A DNA stretch of 64,000 bases, taken from the NCBI RefSeq assembly GCF_000741715.1, contig NZ_JGZN01000013.1:241388-305387 (forward strand). The letters run 5' to 3'. The position numbers were made by a program, and so were the translations under genes. Every line of letters starts with the position of its first letter. Within the stretch, counting starts at the first letter, position 1. The notes beneath the pieces are model-generated. The model saw only the letters and a list, made by a program, of their open reading frames with translations, searched no databases and had not been told where the DNA came from. Below, piece after piece: positions 16,978 through 25,800 of this stretch. Origin of the DNA: Bifidobacterium saguini DSM 23967 (GTDB lineage: Bacteria > Actinomycetota > Actinomycetes > Actinomycetales > Bifidobacteriaceae).

Positions 16978-19371
16978 TCAAATCAGCTGACGCTTGCGCC
17001 AAATGGTGTAGCTTGCCGCAGCGAGCAGGGCAAGAACGCCCATGCCACCGCCGTAAACCATCCAGTCGCGAGCCGACTTGCCACCGGTGAGCGGCAGCTG
17101 AGAGACTGCAATGTATGTGTTGGTGATTTTGCCGTCATTTCCGGCACTGACCGTGAACTCAGCATCGTCGGAGGAGTCATTAGCCGGCACAACAGAAATG
17201 TCATAAGTCTTGTCGGACAACTGATAACCCTTTGGCGCAACGGTTTCCTGCAGCGAGTAGTCGCCCCACTTCAGACCGGACACCTTAATGGTGCCAGCAC
17301 TATCAGTGGCGGCATCATTCTCGCCGTCATCAACCACATGCTTGGTGAAGGCGGTATCGGTCTTGCCGGTGAGAGACCATTCGGAGCCAGACAGCAGTTG
17401 ATTTTGCTTCGAAGCATTTACCTTCTGCCATTGGATAGCGCCAGGCTTTGCCGTGTTGATCACCGTGCAGGTGAGATCAACACCCTGCGCCAAATTCACT
17501 GTGTTGTTCGCGGAGACGCTAACGTTATTACCGTTTGCGTCCACACATGACCACTCGCCTGCGGTATAGCCGCTAAAGTATTGGTAATTCGTGGACGTAT
17601 CGGCGACTTCACTCAACGTGTAGGTACCAGGAGCCACCAATGTCTTGGCCACGGACTGCTTGGTCACGTTGCCTTCGGTAGTGGTTTCACCGGAAGGATT
17701 CGTAGCTTCAACACCGTACGTGCCACTGTTCTTCAGTGCGGAGAGCTTCCAATCAGAAGGCGTTGCGCCAAGCTTGCCGGCATACGTATTATCAACGCCC
17801 TTCGTCAGAGTGATGCTCGGCACATTCACCTGAATAACCGGTCGATCATATGCGGAACTCTGCTGCTCGCCAACAGTTTCCTGACCGTTGACATTAGTGA
17901 CTACCTTGTAGTACACGTTTGCCTGTGTGGTGCCATCAGCATTATCTGCATTGGAATAGAATCCCGGCTTGCCGGAACTCGTGTTGTTGCCTTCGGCATC
18001 GGTTCCTTGATCGCCTGTATTCGGATATTGGCCACTATTTTCGATGAAGTATTGATATGCGGCATCGGAAGGCTTCAGCATGATGGACACCGTATAGGTG
18101 ACGCTTGGGCTAAGCTTGGTGCCTTCATCAAAGTTCAAAGAAAGCTGCTGTGTTTGCTGATTGTAAACCGCGTGCATCTTGGTGGCCGCGGGATCCGTCT
18201 TCGATACATCGTTGCCATCGGCATCACGCGCGGAGGCGGACAGAAGATATCCGGTACCGCCGTTCTGATCGGTGGATACCGCGTAGCCGGATAGCGTGTC
18301 CTTGATCAGCACATCCTGGTACGTGGAGTCTGTCTTGATTTGTTCGATGATGGTATCGAATGCTTGGGCAAGCTTGTTGGCATCCGTACCGTCGAAGAAG
18401 GTACCGGCAGGATTAATGGTTTGCGCAAATTTCTGCATCTTAGTATTTGCTTCAGTTCCGGTGCTTACCGCATATAGTGTGGCACCATTGCGGCGGTTGG
18501 CTTCCGCGACGGCGGCGTTAAAGTTATAATTGCCATCGTCATTTGAACCGTTTCCACCGTTGACTCGGTATGTAGGTTCGCCATCCGACACGAACACAAT
18601 GTATTTCTTCGCACCTGCGCGAGCAGTATTCAAAGAATTCGCATTTCGTAATGCTGCTTCCCAGTTGGTGCCACCACCATTGTCGTAGCTGGCATCCATG
18701 CTCTTAAAGGAATCGGAAACCGCTTGGGCGGATGTGGTCCACTGACCACGGCCCAGAGTCATAATGCGTGAGTCAGTATCAAAGTCAATCACCGACATCT
18801 GCACTTGCTGGTCAGCAGGCAATGCAGCATTGTCTGCAGTCAACAACTTCTGAGCCAATGTTTTGGCAGCGGATGTAGCGACCGTCCAACGGCTGTCACC
18901 GCGCTCCGCGCAACCCCACCATTCAGATTTAAGGCATTCCTGAGTTGACATACTGCCGGAGGAATCCATCACCAGCACCACGTCAGCTGGCTGATGCTTC
19001 TCCTCGGTGCTGGCTCGAGAAGCGCCAGTCACATCGAGGCTTAGCCAATAGGTACCATCATTGTTGTATTTGATGTACTTTCGGTGTGCAGGCGCGCCCA
19101 AATCCGTGGCACTATCTGCTTCAGCGCTTTCCGGCTGTAAAGTCGATGCCTCGGCAGTTGCCTGAGCTTTCGCCTTCGCCTCAGATGAAGCTTCCTCCGA
19201 CTGCTGCGCCTGAGCATCCGAGGCACTAGCAGACTGATCAGCCATAGCGGTTGCGCTTACACCGGCGACGCCACCGAGCATCGCCACGGCAGCAATGATG
19301 GCCATAATACGCTTGCCACTCTTGCCCGCCGCATCCCCAACTGCGGCGAACCAGTCTCTCATTCTCTTCAT
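16978..19371 (-). CDS. LPXTG-anchored von Willebrand A domain protein (FimB-like tip or adhesin)
   Basis: About 797 residues from the ATG at 19371 (another in-frame ATG lies at 19404). An N-terminal signal peptide with a long basic n-region ends near ATAMADQ. A vWA domain starts about residue 120 with the MIDAS motif VMDSSGSM; then come Cna-B-type domains with an E-box (YSLQETVAPKGYQLS), and a C-terminal LPLTG, hydrophobic helix and RKRQLI tail. Such proteins usually sit at pilus tips and bind host or matrix ligands. It is the first gene of the unit with the FimA-like subunit, the common tip-then-shaft order. Confidence 0.85.
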   Translation of the reverse strand: MKRMRDWFAAVGDAAGKSGKRIMAIIAAVAMLGGVAGVSATAMADQSASASDAQAQQSEEASSEAKAKAQATAEASTLQPESAEADSATDLGAPAHRKYIKYNNDGTYWLSLDVTGASRASTEEKHQPADVVLVMDSSGSMSTQECLKSEWWGCAERGDSRWTVATSAAKTLAQKLLTADNAALPADQQVQMSVIDFDTDSRIMTLGRGQWTTSAQAVSDSFKSMDASYDNGGGTNWEAALRNANSLNTARAGAKKYIVFVSDGEPTYRVNGGNGSNDDGNYNFNAAVAEANRRNGATLYAVSTGTEANTKMQKFAQTINPAGTFFDGTDANKLAQAFDTIIEQIKTDSTYQDVLIKDTLSGYAVSTDQNGGTGYLLSASARDADGNDVSKTDPAATKMHAVYNQQTQQLSLNFDEGTKLSPSVTYTVSIMLKPSDAAYQYFIENSGQYPNTGDQGTDAEGNNTSSGKPGFYSNADNADGTTQANVYYKVVTNVNGQETVGEQQSSAYDRPVIQVNVPSITLTKGVDNTYAGKLGATPSDWKLSALKNSGTYGVEATNPSGETTTEGNVTKQSVAKTLVAPGTYTLSEVADTSTNYQYFSGYTAGEWSCVDANGNNVSVSANNTVNLAQGVDLTCTVINTAKPGAIQWQKVNASKQNQLLSGSEWSLTGKTDTAFTKHVVDDGENDAATDSAGTIKVSGLKWGDYSLQETVAPKGYQLSDKTYDISVVPANDSSDDAEFTVSAGNDGKITNTYIAVSQLPLTGGKSARDWMVYGGGMGVLALLAAASYTIWRKRQLI

Positions 19372-19612
19372 AGCCTTGCCTATCTCTACGATTGCGTACG
19401 CCAAAACCCGGCTATACGCCTACAAGGCGTTAGGCTATTCAACAGAAAATGCGGATGCGTACACCCTAGTAGAGGGCAATTTTTCCCCGAAAAATCAAGG
19501 TTTCTTGGAATATTCAGGCGATTAGACCCATGCGCTCACCCCCGAATTCGGAAGGCTTTTCTTCATGGCATGGCGAGTCGCGCCCGCAATGCGAGCCACG
19601 GCAAGAACAACA
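19372..19612. other. Upstream region of the pilin-like operon
   Basis: About 240 bp between the pilin-like operon and the tRNA-Gly terminator. It should carry the pilin promoter, but I recognise no clear -35/-10 pair or operator. There is a short inverted repeat, CGCC/GGCG, near 19417-19429. No gene is supported. Confidence 0.3.
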
Positions 19613-19651
19613 AAGGCCGAAAGCCCTTACAATGCTTGGACTTTCGGCCTT
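19613..19651 (-). terminator. Terminator of tRNA-Gly
   Basis: Perfect 11-bp stem AAGGCCGAAAG (19613-19623) with CTTTCGGCCTT (19641-19651), followed on the minus strand by TTGTTGTTCTTG. It starts a few bases after the tRNA CCA end. Confidence 0.85.
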
Positions 19652-19657
19652 TTGAAA

Positions 19658-19731
19658 TGGAGCGGATGACGGGAATCGAACCCGCGTAATCAGTTTGGAA
19701 GACTGAGGCTCTACCATTGAGCTACATCCGC
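19658..19731 (-). tRNA. tRNA-Gly (anticodon UCC)
   Basis: 74 nt including an encoded CCA. On the minus strand the acceptor arms GCGGATG and CATCCGC pair, the D-loop holds AGCTCAATGGTAGAGC, the anticodon loop CTTCCAA gives UCC, and the T-arm GCGGGTTCGATTCCCGT is intact. A near copy of its 3' half lies inside acpS (see 21998-22056). Confidence 0.97.
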
Positions 19732-19856
19732 GTGTAGGGCGTCGCTTTTGGCGACTTGAGATATTATACACAAATCCCGGAAAGCGGCAAGCCCGTTATA
19801 CAAAACCGGCTCTCCTCTTGTGCGAGGAGAGCCGGCAGCTCAGGGATGAAGGAAAA

Positions 19857-21806
19857 TCACAGGTGGATGAAGCGGGCCTCGTACGGGGCAAGGTCGGCAT
19901 CAAGAGGTTCCTTGATTACAGCATCGCCTTGCTCATCGGCACCAGCGTTCAAGTGGACATGCTGCTCAAGTTCGGAGAAGTTGAACAGGCCGACCAGCAC
20001 AGCGTCATCAACCTTGCGGGCCACGGCGAGCACAGCATCGTTGAAGGTATCCCAAGTGGAAACCCAGGCATCCGGAGCGAAGCAGGGGTCGTGGCGTTCT
20101 TCGCGCAGGCCTTCCATGCCCTTGAACAGTCGGTTCTGGAGCGTACCAGCCTTCTTGCGCAGTGCGGCCTTGTCCCAGTCGAACTTGCTGCGATGCAAGT
20201 TGCGGCTGTCTTCCACGCGATCGGGATCTTCCTTATAATCCCAGCCGTTGAGCTGGCCGATTTCGTCACCGCAGTTGAGCATCGGGAAGCCGCGCAGGAA
20301 TGCCATAGTCTGATGCATCAGCAGATCGCGCTTGATGGAGGTCTCATACAGCGGCTTATCATGCGTGATGATGGCCTTCTCGATGCCGGTGAGGGAGGCA
20401 GTGGTGCCGCAGCTGCGGGCGTCACGAGTGGCCTCATCGTAGTTGTAGAGCTCGCCCATCGACCAGCTGCCGGGAACCGCACCCTCATAGAAGTGGTACA
20501 GGAACTCCTTGTGCTTAAGCGGGTCGATGTCGAGGTAACGTTCCACATCCTCGTCAAGGCCCCAGCCGATGTCGTCGTGGCAGCGCAGGTAGTTGACGAA
20601 CCAGCAGTTGTCAGGCAGAGCATCGAACTGGTCAATCTGGTTCTTGAGCAGGCGCACGTCGCGGCTGGCGAGCGCACTCCACAGGTTCACCATGATGGAA
20701 ACGTTGTACAGCATGTGGCACTCGGGAGCTTCCGGGGTACCGAAGTAGGCGGCGAGCTCCTTGGGAGCCATCACCACTTCGCCCTTGAGCACTACAGCCG
20801 GGCAGACGCATTCAAGGATGATGCGCAGCATACGTACGATGGTGTGGACCTGCGGCAGATTGCGGCAGTTGGTGCCAAGCTGCTTCCAGATGTATGGCAC
20901 AGCATCGATGCGGAAGACTTCCACGCCGAGGTTGGCCAGATGCATCACGGAGCCCATCATGGCCACAAGCACCTTGGGGTTGCGGTAGTTCAAGTCCCAC
21001 TGGAACGGGTAGAACTGGGTCATGACCCACTTGTTCATCTGCTCGTTCCAACTGAAGTTGCCGGGAGCGGTGTTCGGGAAGACCTGCGGCACGTGGGCGT
21101 CGTACTCATCCGGGATGGTGCGGTCGTCATAGCAGAAGTAATAGTCCTGGTATTCAGGATCACCGGTCTGCGCGGCCTTGGCCCAGCGGTGGGTGGAGGC
21201 AGTGTGGTTCATCACGAAGTCGATGCACAGGCTAATGCCGGCGCGACGCAACTTCTTGGCAAGGGCAGCAAGGTCTTCATTGGTGCCGAGCTTCGGGTCA
21301 ACGTTGTCGAAGTCTTCGACTGCATAACCGCCGTCGTTGTTCGGGTGCGGCATCTGCAGCAGCGGCATCAGGTGGAGGTAAGTGAGCTTCTGTTCCTTCA
21401 AGTACGGAATCTTGTCAGCGAGCTTCTTGAGATCGCCAGCGAAGAGGTCGGTGTACATGGTCATGCCGAACATATCGCCGCGCTTGTACCATTCAGGGTC
21501 TTGTTCGCGCGTCTTGTCGAGACGCTTCAAATCGGCCGGACGATCGGCGTAGGCGGTGGCCATAGAATCGAGCAGTGCGTTGAAGTCTTCGGTGGCGGTT
21601 GCGCGCTCACCATACAGGCTCATAAAGAGGCTCTCGAGCTCAGCCTTGTGGGATTCGAGGCGGGAGAGGAAAACCGGGCTTGGAGCGTGGCGCTTGGCTG
21701 CAGTCGCGCGCTTTGTTGTCGATCGCGTGGTCGTCTTGGCTGATTTTGCAGTCTTGGTCTTGGCTGCGTTGGTTGCTTCTTCTACCGATTGGTTACCCTG
21801 AGCCAT
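19857..21806 (-). CDS. Amylosucrase-like GH13 enzyme
   Basis: 649 residues from the ATG at 21806, which has AAGGAG 7 bases upstream; the frame stays open further upstream without a site. It fits GH13 subfamily 4: CIDFVMNHTA, the nucleophile Asp in VFRIDAVPYIW, the acid/base Glu in LKGEVV, and FVNYLRCHDDIGW, which is typical of amylosucrase. Amylosucrase uses sucrose to build alpha-1,4-glucan and releases fructose; sucrose hydrolysis is an alternative. No signal peptide, so cytosolic. An odd Lys/Ala/Thr-rich tail (about residues 10-42) resembles histone H1-like tails and precedes the first folded domain. Two palindromes upstream suggest LacI-type control. Confidence 0.85.
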   Translation of the reverse strand: MAQGNQSVEEATNAAKTKTAKSAKTTTRSTTKRATAAKRHAPSPVFLSRLESHKAELESLFMSLYGERATATEDFNALLDSMATAYADRPADLKRLDKTREQDPEWYKRGDMFGMTMYTDLFAGDLKKLADKIPYLKEQKLTYLHLMPLLQMPHPNNDGGYAVEDFDNVDPKLGTNEDLAALAKKLRRAGISLCIDFVMNHTASTHRWAKAAQTGDPEYQDYYFCYDDRTIPDEYDAHVPQVFPNTAPGNFSWNEQMNKWVMTQFYPFQWDLNYRNPKVLVAMMGSVMHLANLGVEVFRIDAVPYIWKQLGTNCRNLPQVHTIVRMLRIILECVCPAVVLKGEVVMAPKELAAYFGTPEAPECHMLYNVSIMVNLWSALASRDVRLLKNQIDQFDALPDNCWFVNYLRCHDDIGWGLDEDVERYLDIDPLKHKEFLYHFYEGAVPGSWSMGELYNYDEATRDARSCGTTASLTGIEKAIITHDKPLYETSIKRDLLMHQTMAFLRGFPMLNCGDEIGQLNGWDYKEDPDRVEDSRNLHRSKFDWDKAALRKKAGTLQNRLFKGMEGLREERHDPCFAPDAWVSTWDTFNDAVLAVARKVDDAVLVGLFNFSELEQHVHLNAGADEQGDAVIKEPLDADLAPYEARFIHL

Positions 21807-21838
21807 CGGAAACTCCTTCGTCCCATTCTTTGTGCCCG

Positions 21839-21883
21839 CGTCAACCGATTGACGTTGATGCCTATAATATCGAACCGGTTCGA
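21839..21883 (-). promoter_or_regulatory. Promoter with two LacI-type palindromes upstream of amylosucrase gene
   Basis: CGTCAA-CCGA-TTGACG (21839-21854) and a perfect 14-bp palindrome TCGAACCGGTTCGA (21870-21883) flank a minus-strand -10-like TATTAT (about 21863-21868). CG-centred palindromes of this kind are typical LacI-family operators, so sugar-responsive repression of the amylosucrase gene is likely. No LacI gene is in the window. Confidence 0.6.
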
Positions 21884-21946
21884 CAGCATAAAGCGCGACA
21901 CACCGAGGAATTCCGCTCGTTTCAGCACCACACTCATCAATACTCA

Positions 21947-22429
21947 TCAATCAGAAAGCATGACCACAGCCGAGGCAATCGGGCCGTCGTGACTTAGGGA
22001 AATATGGATGACGAGAATCGAACCCGCGTAATCACTTTGGACAACCGAGCTTCCAATATTTTCCGCCGAGGAATCCCCGCTGCCCAGGGAATCACGGAAC
22101 GCACGCTTCGCTCTACCAGAGAGCATTACATGCGGCACTCCGTGCGAATCATCAAGGATTTCGATTTCATGCCACGGGAAGTTATCGAGCGTGAAAGGAT
22201 ACGGCCTCTCCCCCAGCGCTTCGCACCACGCCTTGAGGAACGCTTCCTTGCCGGCCCATTTAGCGGCCAAATGCACAGCCTCGCCATCGTTCTTCTGCTG
22301 CGCGCAGGCATTCGCCTGACGAATCTCTCTCATGGAAAACAATTCGCGCATACGAGTGCCCGGCTCGGCCAGCTGCTCAGCAAATGCCACGACATCGACT
22401 ATGTCGTGGCCTATCCCATACATACTCAT
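21947..22429 (-). CDS. acpS: Holo-[acyl-carrier-protein] synthase
   Basis: 160 residues, longer than the usual 120 or so. Motifs are GIGHDIVDV at the N-terminus (Mg-binding Asp), KWAGKEAFLKA (about residues 57-67, with the catalytic-site Glu/Lys) and SLSHDG near the C-terminus. It transfers 4'-phosphopantetheine from CoA to the ACP domain of the type I FAS, which itself lacks a C-terminal transferase domain. It lies downstream of fas on the same strand. The extra length falls in a linker (about residues 115-142) whose DNA is nearly identical to the 3' half of the neighbouring tRNA-Gly. Confidence 0.9.
   Translation of the reverse strand: MSMYGIGHDIVDVVAFAEQLAEPGTRMRELFSMREIRQANACAQQKNDGEAVHLAAKWAGKEAFLKAWCEALGERPYPFTLDNFPWHEIEILDDSHGVPHVMLSGRAKRAFRDSLGSGDSSAENIGSSVVQSDYAGSILVIHISLSHDGPIASAVVMLSD
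21998..22056. repeat. tRNA-Gly-derived segment inside acpS
   Basis: About 50 bases (roughly 22004-22053) match the anticodon and T-arm part of tRNA-Gly(UCC) at 19658-19707 with roughly nine mismatches, including an uninterrupted identical run of 20 bases covering the T-arm. It is in the same orientation as the tRNA and is read in frame as GSSVVQSDYAGSILVI of AcpS. Confidence 0.75.
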
Positions 22430-22510
22430 ACCACTATTGTCTTATTACTGATATCTTCCACAGGTCTAAGCGACCATCTCACAGCGATACATTGCGTATC
22501 TCACTTACGA

Positions 22511-22546
22511 AGGGTTGGGGACACAAAGTTTTGTGCCCCCAACCCT
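22511..22546. terminator. Strong hairpin between fas and acpS
   Basis: AGGGTTGGGG...CCCCAACCCT with inner CACAAA/TTGTG pairing makes a stem of about 16 bp with a 3-4 base loop and one A-C mismatch. It lies 80 bp upstream of acpS, between two minus-strand genes. The U-tract is poor on both strands, so it may end fas transcripts inefficiently or stabilise ends. Confidence 0.6.
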
Positions 22547-22570
22547 TTCATGTGCTCTTATTTACCGCTC

Positions 22571-22886
22571 AGCCGACTGAGTCAGGCTTCGTAGAAGCCG
22601 GACTCACCAAGGCGAGCATCAGGCTGAGCCGTCAAGCGGGATGCCCAGCGGGCATCCCGTAGGCGAAGGCTGAGTGAGGCGATAGACGAGCGAAGCAAAA
22701 CCACGTCTCGCCGGCAGGCGAGTCCACAATTGCAGGGCCGGAGGAGAGCCGTCAAGCGGGATGCCCAGCGGGCATCCCGTAGGCGAAGTGAGCGGGGCAC
22801 ACCACAGGTGCCCCGCGAAGGAATCCTGATGTGAGCCGACTGAGTCAGGCTTCGTAGAAGCCGGATTCACTAAGGCGAGCATCAGG
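22571..22886. repeat. Repeat array with duplicated fas 3' end
   Basis: Two 53-bp direct copies (22571-22623 and 22834-22886, two differences) both contain the DNA encoding the last fas residues (SESGFYEA and stop). Between them lie two identical 43-bp copies (22626-22668 and 22746-22788) built around GGGATGCCCAGCGGGCATCCC, a palindrome. fas ends inside the second 53-bp copy, so its C-terminal nine or so residues are repeat-encoded. Confidence 0.85.
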
Positions 22887-25800
22887 ATTCAGCAGCATCG
22901 CCTTTTCGACCTCGTGGTGATCGTAGCCACGGTGGTCCTCGTGGAAGCGACGGTTGTCGATCGGCTCGTAGAGCGCGGCGCGACCCATCATGCCTTCCTC
23001 GAGGCGACGCTGGCCGGCGGCCAGACGCTCGTTGGCACGTTCACGCCATGCCGCCAGAGCCTCTTCACCATCGGTCTTTGCCACAGCCGCTTCGAAGGCA
23101 CCGGGGTGAACCAATGCCACGAAGCCGGACACATGGCCGAAGCCGAGCGAAGTAGCAAGACCGGCCTTGACCGGGCGACCTGCGGTTTCGCGGCCGAACT
23201 GGTCTTCACCGCCACCGATGCGAAGCGGCTTGCGCAACCAGACCATGTGATCGTCACGCTTCAGCTTCGGGTCGACGCAGTCGAGCGCGGCATTTGCCGG
23301 AATCACGCCGGACTTGAACAACTGAGTCAAGCCGTTGACCTGGAAGATGCAGGCACCGCCCTTGGCATGACCGGTGAGCGTCTTCTGGGAAATCACGAAC
23401 AGCGGGTTGCCGTCCGTGCGGCCGATGGCGTGAGCCAGCGTGTTGTGCAGCTCGGATTCGTTCGGATCGTTGGCGTTGGTGGACGTGTCATGCTTGGAGA
23501 CCACGGCGATATCGTCTGCGGAAACACCCAGCACAGCCAGATCATGCACCAGCTTAGATTTGCGTCCGCCGAGACCCGCGGCCAAAGCGCCGAGGCCTGG
23601 GGCTGGAATCGAGGTGTGCGCACCATCGGCGTAGCTGTGGATGAAGCCAACCACAGCCGCGACCGGCAGGCCGAGCTTTTCCGCGATATCGCCTCGGGTC
23701 ACCAAGATCGTGCCGCCACCTTGGGATTCCAGGAAGCCGCCGCGGCGACGGTCGTTCGCACGGGAGAAGAAACGCGCGTCAATGCCCTTGCCGTACATTT
23801 CGGCGGAGTTGGCGGTGGCGTTCATGTTGCCGAAGCCAATCACGGATTCCACACCGATGTCGTCGATTGCGCCGGTGACCACGAAGTCGGCCTTACCGAG
23901 GGCAATCTTGTCAACGCCCTCTTCGAGGGAGACCGCCGCGGTGGCGCAGGCGGAAACCGGCTGAATCATGTTGCCGTAACCGCCGATGTAAGACTGCATC
24001 ACATGCGCGGCCACCACATTCGGCAGGGCTTCCTGCAGAATGTCGGTCGGAATCTCGTGGTTCAGGAAACGGTCGAGGTAGAGCTTGCGCATTGAGGCCA
24101 TGCCACCGAAGCCGGTGCCCTGCGTGGATGCCACCAGCGACGGGTGAATCGACTGCAGAATCTCGGCCGGGGTGAAGCCTGCGTTCAGGTAAGCATCCAC
24201 CGTGGTGACGATGTTCCACAGTGCGATCTTGTCCACGTCGCCGACCATTGAAGCCGGGATGCCCCAGCGGGTCGGGTCGAAGCCCTTCGGGAATTGGCCG
24301 CCGACCGTTCGGGTCATGGTGGCGCGGCGAGGCACGCGAATCATCGAACCGGCGTGACGGGTCACATTCCATTCGCCGGATTCGGGGTCCGGAGCGATGG
24401 TGGTGTGCTTAGCGTCCAGCTTGACGTATTCGCGCGCAACGTCTTCGGACGGCACGGAGAAGGTAACGTCGTGGTCCAGGAAGACCTCGGCTTCCTCTTC
24501 GTCGGCACCGTCCTTGTAGTCGTTGCCCATACCTTCTTCGAACGGACGGATGCCAGAACGAGCCACGACCTCGTCGTGGTAGCGCTCGGCGATATCCTCT
24601 TCGGGTATCAGGTTGCCGTCAGCGTCATACCAGCCTGGCTTCGGGCTATCGGCCCAAGTCAGCAGACCCATGTTCCACGCCAGTTCAAGCACCGCGCCGG
24701 CGCTCAGATCGACTTCACCGTCCGAGTGGATACCCAGCTCGGCTTCGGCACGCGTGCGGCCGGACCCCCACGGGCCGAGTTCGCCGATGGATACAATGAC
24801 GATTTCATCTTCAGGCTTCGCAGTGACACCTTGCCAGTCGGCAAGGTTGACTACGGCTTGCTTGGTGACGATGGGCGTGGGCAGAGCCTTGAGAACGGAG
24901 CCTGCGACCAAAATATCAGCTCGACTATCGTCTCGCACCTTGCCTACGGAGAGTCCACCGGACTCTCCGCTCAACGGCAAGGTCCCATCAGAGGGGGCCA
25001 AGGTTATGGACGTCCAGTCTTTGGCTCCCTCTGACGAGGGAGCTGTCTGCGCAGCAGACTGAGGGAGAGACTCAGAAGATGCAGCGTTGGCGGTAGCCAA
25101 CTCCTTTTCTGCATCGGCTTGAGCCTCGGCACGCAGGGCCTTGATGTCGATGGGCTCGGAGCCGAGGCCACCGGTCAGGTCCACATCGAGCGGGGCCTTG
25201 ACGGCTTCCACGCGGGATTCCGCCGTGCACAAGTCAAGCAGCTTGGATGCAATCTGAGCAGTGGAATAGGTGTGGATGCCGTGGCGTTCGACGACTGCGA
25301 CCAGTGGATCGTTGCCGCCCATCAGGCCGGTGCCGCGCACCCAGCCAATCTTCGGATGGGCGAAGGTCACACGGCCGGCCCAGGCGTCACGCTCAGCGCG
25401 CGCACGATTCACCACGGCATCGAAAGCAGACTTAACTTCGCCGTAGGCACCGTCACCGCCGAAGACGCCACGGTTCGGGGAGCCAGGCAGTACCACATGC
25501 AGCTTGTGCTGCACGTTGGTGTCAGCACCGATCTTGGAGAAGCCTGCAATTGCGCGTTCCACGCCCCATAGCATGAGTCGTGCCTGGGATTCGAACAGAT
25601 CGCCGGCATCGGCCAAGGTGCCATGTACAGGCGGTGCTGCGAACGGGAAGAACAGGGTCGGTTCCCACGCAGGCTTCAGAATGGTCGTGGTGGCGCCGGA
25701 GGTCTTCTTCTGCTCGTGGCCCACCCAGTCGACCAGCGCATCCACATCGCGGTAGCTGGAGAGGTTGGCCGGAACTAGCCACAGCTTGGCGTTGCCGGTA

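Noticed and set aside
22004..22056. A second tRNA-Gly gene
   Set aside because: Only the 3' half is present, the acceptor and D-arms are missing, and it lies inside acpS in frame.
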